Assembly: GCA_031216445.1 (NCBI GenBank)
Contig: CM062211.1
Coordinates: 294,001 to 358,000, forward strand
DNA from: Lateolabrax maculatus
Lineage: Eukaryota; Chordata; Actinopteri; Acropomatiformes; Lateolabracidae
DNA: 64,000 nt
Reading direction: 5' to 3'
Shown: in pieces, positions 1 through 43,813 of the stretch
Numbering within the stretch: the first letter of the stretch is position 1
Layout of the letters: each line of letters starts with the position of its first letter
The notes under the pieces: generated by a model
Databases searched by the model: none
The model's input: only the letters and a program-made list of their open reading frames with translations
What the model was told of the DNA's origin: nothing
Position numbers and translations under genes: made by a program

Positions 1-3000
1 TAGTTATACATCTTTTCATTGATAGCTGTGATTCCTTTTGACATCCATCAAAGTTAAACAAGGCACTCCTTTAACTTTCAGATCTTGCGTGATTATCCTC
101 AAATTTAGCATTTTCACTAGCTAATGGACCATAGTGCAGATTTCCAAAAATGGGACTGAGGTGTAGACCATGCATGTATTAAGAAAAAAACTTGCTTTTG
201 TGTTCTGTGTGGATGATGCCATATTCATTACAATGAAAGTTGTACAATGGCGAAAGTTGTACAATGGCAGCATTACTCTTTTCCCCTTCAGTGTCTTTGG
301 GCTCATACATCATACGTTTTAGTCCTTCTCTGACTGATGTGATCTTGTATTGGGTTGATATCGGATATTAAGCTAGCAAATAAAAACAAGCGGTAAAATA
401 AGGTGTATACCATTTCATACCATTAGCACAGCTTAAAGTGCTATCTTTAGTCATAGAGCATATATAAGCCAACAGACTGACTCCATGGCAGCATTACACT
501 TCCTGTTTACATCACCCAAAGCTTGTTGGCTTTGCAAAATTACAAAATGATGATGTGTGTGTGACTTGGCACTATATAAATAAAATTGCTATGTTTTAAA
601 GATCTTGGACAAACTGGCTAAAATGCAAACCATTTCAAGTTGAAAACTTTTATTCAGCTTTCTTTTTAATAAAAAGCATCTTAGACCATGTGCAGTACCA
701 CTCACATGCTAATTTATGAGGCATTTCTGAGTAGCCTAACTTATTCTGAAAATAACAATACATAACAACATGTTTATGACTATGTTATAAGCCTATTAAT
801 AAATTAAGTAAAGGGGGTAAATGTAGGGTTTTGTCAGAAATTCACTGTACTTTAGAAACACTTTCACTTGACATGTGTATGTCTAGAAATAAATGAAGAA
901 TAATTTTATTTCATTTATATTATCATCCCTCGCAAGAATTTTTGGATGTTAATCAACAACAAACCAAATATTCTGATAAGTATACCCACCAGCATCTCAC
1001 AGCACAATAGCTTGACCTCATGCAAATTTGAACAGTCAACACCTAGTATCCCAGGAGATATCCCACAATGTATTCATGTATTCAGTGTAGTCGATAATTA
1101 AAGCTCCATCCTCAATTCTCATCTTCATCCACCCCCTATATACGCTTCAATATTTAGTGGCAGTATACAATATCTAATTTGTGCACAGAGTGATCTCTTA
1201 GTTTAAGACAATTTAAAATTAGTATTGCACTTCTATAACATTGTTGGACTCAGATATTTTAACAAAACCATTCCAAATTGCTTCATACAGCTTTTTTTCA
1301 AATATGCAGTAGTACTCCCCAAAACCTGTTAACAGACTGTGATGTTAAAATCAATGAAATTCTCCTTTAACATATTTTTCATATTTATAATCTTTCTTAA
1401 ATGAACAAGATTCTCAGTTTATCCTTTTGCCAGATTTCTTCTGCCTAACTTTATATGCATTTACTCCTGACCTGGTATTTAGACACCTCCACATTTACTA
1501 CTTACATACTTTTTAGGACAGAATTCTCCTAAATCTCTTATTCCTGTAATGAATCAAATATGTCAAGTTACTATTTATTTCCAGTAGAAGAACAATAAAG
1601 ACTTTATTTGTAACCCTGTAGAGAGTCAAAGTCCTGACATCACAACCAGACTAGCCTCTGTATCTCAATGCAGTCTCTCTTTCTCTCAGAATCACCTCTT
1701 CTGTCGAGTCCCGACATTTAACCCACAATAGTCTAGGGTTTATGGGGAATGGTGTTTGTGAAAGGAAGCTGAAAAAAGAAATATTGAATAGATGACGACA
1801 TTTAATTTTAAAAAAAAAAAAGTCACTTCATTATCTAGACAAATGAAGTGAAAAACACAACATACTGTTAAGAAAGGCTTGACTTTTACTTATTAGTGTA
1901 GTTCCAAATGTCAATGGGATTTTAAATGAGGTTTCCCTACTTCTGGAACACAACCCAGAACCTCTGTCTTCACTTTGGCTCCATATTGGTTGGTATATCC
2001 AGCAGGCTTTTAGCAGCGTTAAAAACTGGAGTCAAATTCCTTGCAAGTGTACACATATTTGGCCAATGAGTTTGACTCTGATTCTGGTTCACACCTTCTA
2101 TCTCACTGAGTTTGCTAAAAGTGATGCACTATATAAAAATGACATACAATCATCTAGAAAGAAACCAAGACACATGTATTTTTGTAAACTCAAGTTGTTT
2201 ACCAGCAACACAAAACTGATCTACCTATTTCTCTTAATTCCTTTTTTTTCTGATAAATGGTAAGCATCCATTTTTTACACCGTTAAGAAACACGGTCAAC
2301 ATTGTTTGTACATGAATGTGTGCATGTTAATGTATTAACTGCTTCAACCTTCTTCGAAACTCATAAAAGTGCTTTGTAGTATTTCAAAGATAAAAATGTT
2401 TCTGTGCTGTACTAAATGTCTGTCTTCTCTCTACATCATTCAGATACTTTGAACTCTGGGTGTGTGTGTGTGTGGGGGTGGGTTTGTGTTGTCTCTCAGG
2501 AAGCAGACCACCCTGCAGCTGAGTGAAACCAGGATCCAAAGACAATCCGAATGCTCAAAGGTTGCGACAGTAGAGCTGTTCCCCACCTGGCTGCACTGTA
2601 ATTTTGGCTGAGGCAGGAACAGAGTCAACACAGATTGTTTACCAGGACTTTAGCTCCAAGTCAGAGAGAGAGAGAGAGAGAGACACCAAAAGATCTAAAT
2701 CCTGCAGAGAGACATCTGTATCCCTCCACACATGGTGGCTGTCTGTTCCACACTGACATTATCACAGTGTAGCAGCCTTCTGCCAGCTTTACACCACTAC
2801 CACTGCTATTACACAGGCATACTGCTGTGTGTGTGAGTGTGTATGTGTGTGTGTGTGAGTTTGGAGTATTAACTGTTATCATAGCGGCTGGCACTATTCT
2901 AGAGGAAGAAGACATAAACAAGACAAAGTGGAAACGAGTTGGGCGCCAGGGGCCAAAACCTATGCTGGTCACAGACCAGAGGGACATGAGGAGCATAGTG

Positions 3001-3702
3001 GATCAGTGTGACACTGCATTAAGCACAAACACACACACAGATGTCATTGCTGGGTGATATTTCTCAAGAATGTCTACTTTTTCGAAAAACTAAGAGAATT
3101 TAGGGTCTAGTTACAAAAGTATCGAAAGGATAATTCTAGTTTATTACATTTTGGGTCTTATTTCCAAAGTTTTGATAATTTCTATTAGCAATAATAAGAC
3201 TGTAGTGACCAAGTTAATCACTGATTCAAGATTTGGAAACATGGTAAAATTGGTAATAAGAAGTCAGACAGAGCAAGAAGAGAAATGGAGAGAAAATGAA
3301 GGCAAACTATCTGCTGTAACCATCGTCACAGTTCACAGATCCTTCCCTTAGTTCAACCTGAGCCTACTGCAGTTTTACAAACAGCTTTCTTGTAAAATTC
3401 GGGATTATTAGCAACATCTCAGGTGCCTCACTTTATATCTAGAGAATCTGTTGATTTGTTTACAACCTGTCTAATCATCAGACTTGGTTGTAAAAAAAGG
3501 TGCCGTGTTCCCTGATCTTAACAATTACTTTACTGATTGGCCAAAAGCTCATAAATAAGATTGAAGTCAAGTAACTAAACATAAACATAAATTTGAGTTA
3601 GAAATTCAGTTAATTTTGTACATGATGTCACTCGCTGAAGAAAACAAAATCACCAATGCCAATAAGTGAAACAAAGTATGCAGGGAGATACACACTCACA
3701 CT

Positions 3703-3705
<3 letters not shown>

Positions 3706-3752
<47 letters not shown>

Positions 3753-3925
3753 GAAAAGCCCTGCAGCCCTCTGTACGTTTGCCACACATCTAATCGACAG
3801 ATGCCCCGGGGTATGTTTCCCTAAAATAACCTCGAATACCGATTAAACTTAATACACACACACAGACAGACAGACAGACACACACTCACACACACACACA
3901 CACACAAACACACAAACACACACAA
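3706..3925. repeat. CA microsatellites (3706-3750; 3852-3925 compound with CAGA)
   Basis: (CA) of about 22 units, then after 100 bases a compound CA / CAGA / CA tract. Confidence 0.95.
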
Positions 3926-6394
3926 CTCCCCAAGCATGCAGAGTGTTTTAGTGTGTTATCGGCTCACCCAGCCCAGTGGCAGCAGGCTAATTCCAGTGCA
4001 TTCCAGGCTGGCTTACACAGCAGGGAGGCTTCCAAAACATCTGGACCTGGCTTTGGCATAGCCAGACTCACACATAAAAGCATGCACACACACTTATGCA
4101 AATATGGAGGAAAACACACATGCCCTAAAACACAAACACACAAACTCTCTTAGAAAGCCAGAACACGGCTTTTAGTTTTGTTCTGTAAATTGTAGCTCTT
4201 ACACTGGCTTCAAGCCCAAGGATAGTGCCCCCCTTCGCACAAACACACACACCCATACACTCTCCTCACTCCCCACTGGAACTCGGCAGACGGGGGAACA
4301 TCTTTATCAGGCTTACAGCAACACATATACACAATGATCCGGCTAACACTGAGACATCCTGAATGAATGTGGAGAATTTTTATTATTTAGACTCTGAAAA
4401 GTCCTGCATTAAAGGCCCATGCTGCTGTTTTCATGTTTTTGCTCATTTCCATAGATATCAATACATCACTGCTGACCATTTTTCCAGAGCAAACCTCATT
4501 TTTGATTAATAAATGTTAGTTTCCTTCCTTGCAGGCAGCCATTGGTTTCCGAAATGTCAGGACATCAACTTTCACTTGCCTTTAGGTTTTATCAATGAAT
4601 TATTTGAACATGTTACACAAAGGGGAGAAAGTTAGGTCACAGAGAAATGTTTAGGTCTTGAGGCACTTTAACCCCATGTCTTAAATGAACAATTTGATTT
4701 GAGTGTTATGTTCTGATCTGGTAGTTTTTTTTCTTCATTTTTCTTTTTTTTGTAAAGAGCCTGGTGTTTTTATACTATACCATTGTATGGTGAATTACAA
4801 TTGTTTGTTCCCTGTTTCTTTGTCTCATACATTGCATCCCATAGCCTTCATTTTTGGATTCCCAATATCCCATAAGACAGTGCTTTTGAATGTAAAAGTG
4901 GAAACACAGAGAACACATAAAGGCTGCAAGGATACATTAATGTCTCCCGATCTTGGCTGCCTTTGGACTGTTCCATCATTTCTAATGCAGTTTTCAGCTG
5001 CATCCACTGTCTGACTTTTTGGATTCACAATGATAAAGATCACTTTGCATTTTCTTTTTACCTTGCCTTATAACTTTGCCATCTCTCGCAGGTCGCTGGC
5101 ATCATCATCATCACACATCACGCTCCTCACAAAGGTTTCGCCACTTCTAATTAATATAGAGCCACTGATGTCTTGTGTCAAGAATACAACAATGTTTTGC
5201 ATAGGGTTAGAATCGGGAAAGAATCGAACCCAGAGGAGGCCTGGAAGGTAAAAAATCAATCTAAAAACTGATGCTGTACTTTGGAAAATGGCCGGCAGTA
5301 ATGTAAAATATATGTGATTTTTAGTTAATGGGCTAAAACATACAAAACACTGGTATGGTCGATTAAAATAAGAAGAAAGAGCACAGTTGGAATGAAGAAG
5401 AGACAGGACAGATTTGGCCCTCTGCAGAAATTGAGAATTTATCTGAAGCTCACTGCTCTTCAGGCGTCTGTCCTCCATTATCACTTCAGGCTCCTTTTAA
5501 GAGAACCAAGCAGGGGATGGAGAAACCCAGCAGCAGCACAGTGTGCTGGTAAAAAGTGGGACATGGATAATGGCATCTGTATAGAGCCACACAGCCACAC
5601 AGAGGAAAGACGGTCAATTGACTGCATTCAGTATACCCATGAAGGAAACACCCCTCCTCTGCTACCATGACATTATTATATCTCTGCCATCTGTGATGCT
5701 AAGTATTTGAAGAAGAGCTGACCACTGTCCCTCACCCTGCGTCATCGAAATATTGCCAATATTGAATCGCTTACACTGGGACACACTATACAAAACTATC
5801 CAAAGATGTCACTCATATTGTCATTGGCAATCAAGCAGCAGAAAGAAATATGATAAGTTGAAGAAAAGGCCCAGAAAATCCTTTACTCACAGTGACATGT
5901 GAGACCACGGCCCAGTTCCAATGTCCACTTTTATCAATGGTGTGATGGTAATGGTGTGAGGAATTGGACAGCCCCATATGAAATTGTGTTACCTGAAAAG
6001 AGCCATTTTTGTGCCAGTAAAGTGTGGGGATCATAAAGTATGTAGTTTAATGAATTAATTTGTTGTTTGAGCAAAATAGTACTGTTGGACCAAATCAACA
6101 TATTTAGCCAAAGACAAACAATTCCACATTATGCCAGTTAGTGATATGCATAGTTCTACTTGTTATACTAGAAATTGTTTACATATCATTGAGTTTAACT
6201 TGCAAGCTCCTTCCATGTGTTGTTTTTTTTTTTTTTTTTATAATCGAGACAGAAATCTTTATTTGGCATTGGATGGTATGCAACACACACACACCAAATT
6301 TGTTTTTACCCCCCAAACAGGCCCCCAATTCACACATACATGCATATATAGGGGTCCCGTAACATGCGTGGAGAGGGCTTAGGGTGAGGGCGCC

Positions 6395-6530
6395 GCCATT
6401 CGTCAGCGCGCCCAGGAGCAGTTGGGGGGGGGGGGCGGGGGGTCGGTGCCTTGCTCAAGGACACCTCGGCAGTGCCCTGGAGGTGGACTGGAGCCTCTCC
6501 AACCACCAATCCACACACTGTCTTTTCGTC
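6395..6530 (+). repeat. Fragment of a teleost GCTCAAGGACAC repeat
   Basis: CCAGGAGCAGTTGGGGGG and CTTGCTCAAGGACACCTCGG are the middle of the fish repeat family seen at 41590, here with a G-run. CG-rich relative to its surroundings. Confidence 0.5.
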
Positions 6531-7254
6531 TGGGCTGGGACTGTTTTTTTTACACTACTGGAATTCTACTACTGTCGTTGCTGTTTTAATATCACAACGC
6601 TATGCATTGCGGTGTATTTTCTTGAACAAGATCTACAAAATTGCAAATTTTTGAAGAAATAGCATAAAGGAACCAACAAGTTAACCAGAGAGCCATCACA
6701 ACCTCCCAATCTCCCAGTAGGTTAACCAAGTGCCCTTGCAGACTTAGCAAACATGCATGTGTTTGACTGGCCAAAGTAGTGTGGTGCCAGGATGACGCTG
6801 CTTTCCATTGCATTACTGCAATAGTTCAGCCAGGTTTTACTTTTTTGCAGGACCCTATGTTTTTTTAGTTGCAGCCCTCTGACGCAGTGGTCTGGTTCAT
6901 ATGAATGAGGGGGCTGAGTTTCTTTCACACACTGTTAATGTTTGTCTGAACACTGCCTTTGCAGTAGTGAGCATCAGAGTCTGGGATTCAGACATTGGAA
7001 CTGGGCCCATACATCAGGACACATTTTGTTTTGTTCACCCTCAAACTCGCTTAGTCCCTGTATGTTAAGATCAGGTGCACACACTGCCAACAGCAGATCT
7101 GCAGAGATACAAGCTGCACTGCACTCCAATGTGGCTGTAGAAATCTGTGTAGACTCTGCTATTTACAACAAAGTACTACCTATATCATGTTTGAACATTG
7201 GTGCACATTTGGACAACTCTAAAAAGAAGGTTGCTCTTTGATTCTTTAGGACTG

Positions 7255-7760
7255 ACCAAACCTGGGGTTAACTGCCAGAGCTGTTTGAAGTCTTGGGGCA
7301 AGTCAGTTGATTGAACACAATCAAGAGAAGTCCAATTCAAGTCCCAAGTCTTGTGAAAGTAAGTTTCATGTCACTGAGGCAAGTCACAAGGCCAGTCTTT
7401 AAGGTCATCATTCAAACATTTTCCTTTTAAAGCTGTGTAAATAGTGTGTTTTTAAAAAGCTGAAACGAAGTCCTTTTAATGCAAAGATTTATTTATTTGT
7501 TATTGCTCCAGGACATTGAGTCTTGACCTAAGCCTGACTTATAAGTAATTCAAGTATCGAGTCTACAGCACCATGGACTGCTTATGTCTTAGATTGACAA
7601 AACATTTTGTGCTTTTTCTACTGGGTCTTCCGGGGAAAGTCTGAAGTTTCATCAAAGCAAGTGTCAATGTCTGAAGTCCTTTAGAACAAGTCCAAGTCAA
7701 GTCATAAGTCTTCATAAGCAAATTGCAAATCAATTGCTAGTCTTTCCGATAAAAGGAACG
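7255..7760 (+). repeat. AAGTC-rich interspersed repeat
   Basis: Many irregular copies of CAAGTC/AAGTCC (for example AAGTCCAATTCAAGTCCCAA and AACAAGTCCAAGTCAAGTCA). This is a recognisable style of teleost repeat; boundaries are loose. Confidence 0.45.
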
Positions 7761-8276
7761 AAGAAGGAGGGATTATACACCACCAACTATAAAACACAGT
7801 CCAATTAATCCAAAGTATGTAACTTTTGGAGTGTAGAGATGTCTTCTTCTCCTACTTTTACCTCAATCATCTCAATATGCCAAAATTTATTCCGTCCTTA
7901 AACCTAAACCCAAAATTAGTCCGGAGACTGAAAATTATGATGTTTATCATAAAAGTTAAAAGATCAAAAGGTGTCAAACTGGTTTCCATGTGGAGACACA
8001 AACACCCACTTATACATTAAAAATCTTCTTCCTTCTTTTATATGCCAGCTGTTTGTGCACACAGTTTCAGAAAGACACACTCTTTGTCTCCAAAACAAAT
8101 TCTCTATGGTTGCAGTAGGCAGCTCCTTGGTATAAATGAGATTAGCTGTGTAAATACTGTATAAAGCCAAGCATTGCTGAAAAACAGTGAGCACGCTCAG
8201 CAGACCATTGCCACATATATCGAGATAAGAAAAAAACAAACAAAACATAAACAAAGTAAAAACCGTGTGTGCTTAC

Positions 8277-38404
<30,128 letters not shown>

Positions 38405-39084
38405 GTCGGGCCTGGCTTCTCCCGCAGCTCCGCTGGGCTGAAGATGAAGCAGGGGGCACCGGAGGACAGGTCCATTCCGTCTGGCAGGCAGCGGCCGTGT
38501 GCGCTGTTGACTGCTAGGAGAGTGCTCTTGGCTTGCGCTGCTTTCAGGGGCAGTCGGAAAACCTCGGAGTCGTGGCTTCCAGGAGAGCACCAGGGTCTTA
38601 TGTTCCACTGTTAGAGGTAGTATGAATTTTTTTTTCACTTTTATGTGATAGAACTTAATGGAATGCGGCTAGGTTACAATTAGCATAACAGCTAGCAAAG
38701 AACACCATACATGACGACATGGGACAACTGCATTTCTTTCTGTGGGTGTCAGCCAATGTAAAGTGTTTCATAATCAATAAACAACTTTATCTTGAAAAAA
38801 GTTACTTCTCATACACTATAACAAACAGACTGAAAAAGAATAGCTGCCTGAATAACTCCACTTTTGATTGGTACAAATTTATATGCATTGGTGTTAAATA
38901 TGACTGGTAAAAGTCTTAATTATTCTGTGATAAGCCCCTTGGAGTTTATGTGGAAATAAAGAAAGTAAGGGAGGGACAAATGTTTGTATCAGGCTATAAT
39001 GTTAGAATTAGTATTATTAAGTAGGAATATTGGACAAAAGGCATGGTTGAGCCATGAGTCTAGGATGTACGAGCTTATGTGGAG

Positions 39085-39215
39085 TACCAGAACGCGTGAT
39101 CAGCGCCGAGAACCCGCCTGCGGACGCATGCGCAGGTGGACGCTGCCTCTCCAGGCCGACAGGAAATCTCAGCTGCAGAAAAACAATACGGCTCGGTAGG
39201 AGCTGCAGGAGCGCA
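39085..39215. promoter_or_regulatory. GC-rich patch with NRF1-like palindrome upstream of TMTC1
   Basis: A short GC-rich island about 700 bases upstream of the TMTC1 start codon. It includes CGCATGCGCA at 39125-39134, a good match to the palindromic NRF1 binding site (core GCATGCGC). It could be part of the TMTC1 promoter or an alternative first exon. This is inference from motif and position only. Confidence 0.35.
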
Positions 39216-41589
39216 TGATTGCAATGGCACAGACTTGACCTATTCCTCTGCAGACCGAGACATTAGAAACTAACGAGTCTGAGAAGAGGAGCAGGAGGAG
39301 GCGGTGATAGTGGCCGCAGAACCAGGGGACACAGCAGCTTTGCTGCAGGAGAGGCGCACATGCACTAGACATATGAGAAGCAAGGTCATGCGTGACGTTA
39401 AAGCCATTCATTTAAAGCTGCATATTTACCATCTTTTAGCTTGAAGGTTTTAAGACATATTAAAGCAAGAATCGGATACAGTTTTTTCCCCAAACAAATT
39501 TGACTAAAGTACTTACAAATTCTTAAAAAGGGCATCCATTCCTTCTCTGAAATCCAGAATATATACAGTATGTATGTAAATAAGTTTACTGGACACAAGA
39601 TGTCTCCTACTTCAGTCTTAGTGTATGTGGAATGGAGATTTCAAGTTTCCACATCACACTTGTAATTTTTTATGCTAGACCATGATTTGTTCCAAACTAG
39701 TTGTGATGTCTGCATCACAGTTTACTTAACTGTGATGTTTGCTCAAGAAGCAAAACACAGAACATTTGTTCACATTTTGGCACCAGGAACTATGGCAGAG
39801 TAAAAAAGTGAGATTTAAAAAAAGCATGAGAAGGTAGGTGAGATAGAGGAAGGAAGAATTTTAAATATTAAATAGTTAAAGGGGAAAAAAGACAGAACAG
39901 GTGACATTATTATCCACTATAATTTTTATTTTTGCTGGGATGTTGGATCTGCTGTAAATGCCACTGCCTCCACCTTTTTTGTAAAGAAAAAAAGCAGTCA
40001 ACAGATAATTGAAATAATAAAGTTAGTTGCATCACTAGATAAAATGCAAAACAACAACAGGCTTGAATCAACACTTCTTTGGCACGGTCTCGACTACAAC
40101 TTGACATTGTAAACTTCATTAAGATAGGTTGCATCGGATTGCCTTCAGCAGTACAGGTGTACCTAATAAACTGATAAATCAGGGAATCCTAATCCCTCCA
40201 ATTTGTGTTTACCTCAGTGTGTGGATGAAAATCTCTTTCTCCTTGACTCCTATTGCAATTGTTTCCCTGGGAATTGCAATCATTTTAAGGTCACAAAGCA
40301 GAAGAAAGAGGTTTGCAAGACAGAGACCCAGAGAAAGAGTGGGTGTGAGCGAGAGAGCCTGAGGGCTGACAGCAGATAGTCAGTCGACAACATGCTGAAC
40401 ATCTGGCATGTCCCCTTGCCACCTGACCAGCTCATTGCGATTCCTGTTACGTGGTGGCAAGCTGCTTACTTAAACCACCTGCTCTGAAACAGAGCTCATT
40501 TCAGTCTGAAGGCACACTGCGACAACACTGCAACAGCTGCCCACACTGAAAACAAACCGACCTTATTTCGTACAGCAGACTGAAAGATGAAGGGGAGGTC
40601 GGTCAATGCATGTTGCATGTTAACACAGCTCTCAAGTACCACTGACTGTGAGTAATGTGAAAGGGGCCACTAGTATTGAGGAACAGAAAATGATCCCCAA
40701 CTCTTTTGTCAATTTATTGTTTTGGTTTCACAGCACATTTATTGTTATGGTTCATTCTCAGCACTCCCATCAATCCTTGTCCTATAGCAGGAGCCTGGTT
40801 CCATACCTCTGAACTCTAATCTATAATTTATATCGCGATATAAGTAGGTTTTTATAGGTGGGATTTAAAAAGCAAAATATGCACTTCAGTAAACCACTGA
40901 TGGATGATGGATTGTGTTGTGACTGTGACGGAAAAGATGGCATTTTTGTAAAAGATTGTGGTAAACAAGTCCTTGTTGGTATTTCTACTCTGGATCTATT
41001 TATTTATTTTTATTTGGAATATCACTTGTTTTATAACATTTGTTTATCCAGGAAAGACTGATGAAGCATGCAGGCCATCTGCAGGAAATTTACTTTGACA
41101 CTGACATTTCACTTCACCAATACAACCAACACAGAGATGTATGAACAATATAAACTCCACAGTGGCTGCAACCACAATCACACATATTATAAAAAAGTAC
41201 TACACACCGTACGCATGCACCAATACACAACACTACATTGCTAGGCAACGCAGTATTTGTTGATGTTCCTCTGTACAGTGAGTATGCTGTTGTACTTATG
41301 TGTTGTAACCAGTCCACTCAGCCTCTCCGTCCCACTGTAACCAGTCCACTCGGCCTCTCTGTCCCGCAGTGCTCCTCAAACTTTCAAACATTTTGAGCTG
41401 TAAGATGCCCTACAGTTTTAATGTGACAGAAATCTGCAGAAAGGCCTCACACAATGTATTGAAGATAAAAGCTTGGTTACTGTTACTGCACGAGGATTCC
41501 TCATGAGCATTTCAGCATCTAGCATGTTAGGCAGAACCAACATGCACCAGTTGGTCACACATCTATGACCGGAGTCATTTAATGCATTA

Positions 41590-41825
41590 TCAAAGGTAAA
41601 TGGACTGCATTTGTACAGCGCTTTTCTACTCTATCAACCCTCGGAGGAATTTACAACACATACCAACCCATTCACACACTAAAGCAGAGGCTGCTTTAGT
41701 GTGTCAATGTCCACTGTCCACTTGCTCAGTAGTAGAACACTCTCTGGGGGATCTGGGGATCGAACCAGGAACCGTCTACTACAATTACTAGATGACCACT
41801 CTACCTCCTGAGCCAAGGGAGCCAT
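41590..41825 (+). repeat. Teleost interspersed repeat (TAAATGGACTGCATTT family)
   Basis: GGTAAATGGACTGCATTTGT, ACAGCGCTTTTCTACTCT, CCCATTCACACACTAAAGC, GGGGATCGAACCAGGAACCG and CTCTACCTCCTGAGCC form an abundant fish repeat with a tRNA-like GATCGAACC segment. A related fragment is at 6395-6530 (TTGCTCAAGGACACCTCGGC). Confidence 0.7.
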
Positions 41826-42899
41826 GCTGCCTGTGTATTGTTGTACTGTTCACAATATGATAGACCCAGCCCGGGTGCGACCCCTGGACAATCGGACTGT
41901 GAAGACCCAGTCAACATGTATGTTTTCCAGAGCATCACCTCTCTGGACATGGCAAGTACTGCAGCCGCAGACACACCAGCAGCTTCTTATCTGCTGCAGC
42001 TGCTGATTGAACATCTTTCTTTTGTTATTTTCTCACACGGTTTATCTGGACTTTTTTTATGTAACTTTTGTTTTTACTCTGTAACAGATGCAACCTGAAA
42101 TGTAGCGAAGTACAATACTTGTGATAAAAAGAACTTAAGTAAAAGTAAATTACAGATATTATCAAAAAAAAAAAAAAAAAAAAAAGACTATGTAACAGTT
42201 ACTATAGTAAATTAAATGTATTTTTTACTTCCACCCCTAGTTATTAGAAGGGCTTCAGATGGTTACTGGGCAAACTCCTATCCCTGAATGCTGTGTAAAC
42301 ATGAGTAGGAAACCAGATGGCTGGCCTCAACATGTGTTGATGAACCAAACACTTCCTGTAGCGGTGGGGGATAATAGATGTTTATGCGTGTATACAATAC
42401 TGCAACTATCATGTAAACTCATTGTGATGTGTTTATACTAGCACTTAGTCACTTAGAGAGATGTACTGGAGGACAAAGGCATGTTAGCATGTCATCACAA
42501 CTTTGGGTGGTGGTGTCACAGCAGCAGTCTACACGAGTGTCAACGCGTGCAGGGCTGGGAGCTTGTGACTGATAACACTGCAGTCCAGTGGTGTGGAGAT
42601 TTTCCCTGGCCTCCCTGAGTCTCATGATGTTCCTGGTTGACAGTCTGCAAATGCCGGCAGTTTCGTCTGGTGGTGAAAACCTTAAATTAAATTTATTTAG
42701 CTGATGTTTTCTTTCAAAGCGACTTATTGTTGCATTCAACCATGTTGACCCAACTCTTGCAACCCAAAAGTTGCAAGAACTATGTAAATAACAAATCATC
42801 AAATAAACTGAGCTGCTTCAAGTGCTACATTTAGAAACAATAAGAAATGGACAAGGGCCCCCCACGTAATGAGGAAGTTTGGCAGTAGCACAGCATAGT

Positions 42900-43104
42900 G
42901 GACAGACTTGGGTGGATGGTTTGACCATGTAACTGATGTAGGACGGGTCTGTCTGAGCCATTTGCAGCACACTAGGCAAGTACCAGTGACTTGAATTGGA
43001 TTTGAGTAGCCACCGGAACCAGTGCAGGGTGTGGAGGAGCAGTGTAGTATAGGAGAACTTGGGTAGATTCAAGACCAGCCAGGCTGCTGCATTCTGAATG
43101 AGCT
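42900..43104 (+). repeat. Teleost repeat interrupted by the retroviral LTR
   Basis: GGAACCAGTGCAGGGTGTGG, GAGAACTTGGGTAGATTC and GCTGCTGCATTCTGAATGAG are parts of a fish repeat I recognise. It ends abruptly at the retroviral LTR edge (about 43104), which suggests the virus inserted into it. Confidence 0.5.
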
Positions 43105-43590
43105 TGTTGTGGAAATTTCCCTCTGCTCCTGGTGAATAATGAAATGGAGACTTCTGCCGGCCAACAAGGTTTTATTTTCTTTGCAAAGAAAAGGTCAATC
43201 AACACGCGAGCGGTCAATGATGAAGAAAGACCATGGGGAAAACTCAACATTTATACCTGAGGAGCACCCCAAAAAGGGGTGTTTCACATTTCCTTTGTCT
43301 ACCGTAGGGTCAGCCCCCTCCTGCAAGGATCAGGCCCCTTTCCCGTAGCAGGGCTTTTTGTCCCCCCCCCCACCCAAAGTGTTTGTCACACCATTTGTCT
43401 GTTGTAGGTATCAGGGCACAGACCTCTTAGGATGTGGTTTGCATCTGAGGCATCCTGCAGGATCTTGCACTTAGGTGTGAAGTTGAGTCTAGACATTGTA
43501 ATTGCAATACACAAAGGAAACTTTGTATCTCGTACTGTGGGAAAGCCATCTCAAATGGCTTGTAACAAAGAAACTGAATTTTCTATTACA
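43105..43590 (-). repeat. 3' LTR of the endogenous retrovirus
   Basis: On the minus strand it begins TGTAATAGAAAATTC directly after the polypurine tract and ends in ...CCACAACA or ...CCACA. It contains a TATA box (TATAAAT, minus strand near 43254) and AATAAA about 85 bases further on (near 43172), in the expected U3-R-U5 order. TG...CA ends are present. Without a 5' LTR the length (about 485 bases) and target duplication cannot be confirmed. Confidence 0.7.
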
Positions 43591-43602
43591 ATTCCCCCTT
43601 TT
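43591..43602 (-). other. Polypurine tract of the endogenous retrovirus
   Basis: AAAAGGGGGAAT on the minus strand lies immediately before the TG that opens the 3' LTR. This is the usual plus-strand primer site, and it fixes the U3 boundary. Confidence 0.75.
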
Positions 43603-43813
43603 GATTATTGATTAATCACTCAGTAAAAACATAAGAATAAGAAATAAAATAAAGTATAAAGTCACAACTCAATTATCCGACACATTAATTCACATGGATT
43701 TTAAAATGTATCATCATGGCAGTTGTTCAGAAGGGGAAGGAACAAAAGAGAAGAAGAAAAACAAAACAAACAAAAAAAAAATAATACCACTACCAAAACC
43801 AAAACAAACATTA

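Larger units (their letters stand above)
1..8276. other. TMTC1 intron 4 (partial), no exon found
   Basis: AT-rich and non-coding. It holds the CA tracts at 3.7-3.9 kb, the repeat fragment at 6.4 kb and the AAGTC-rich repeat at 7.3-7.7 kb. I searched both strands for the next TMTC1 exon (membrane segments and TPR start) and saw none. The small open frames have no recognisable product. Confidence 0.7.
38405..42899. other. TMTC1 upstream intergenic region
   Basis: Contains the GC-rich patch at 39.1 kb and the fish repeat at 41.6 kb. Otherwise AT-rich; no gene recognised on either strand. Confidence 0.6.

Noticed and set aside
3700..3930. Possible CRISPR-like array of short repeats
   Set aside because: The repeats are dinucleotide and CAGA microsatellites without spacers, in a vertebrate intron.
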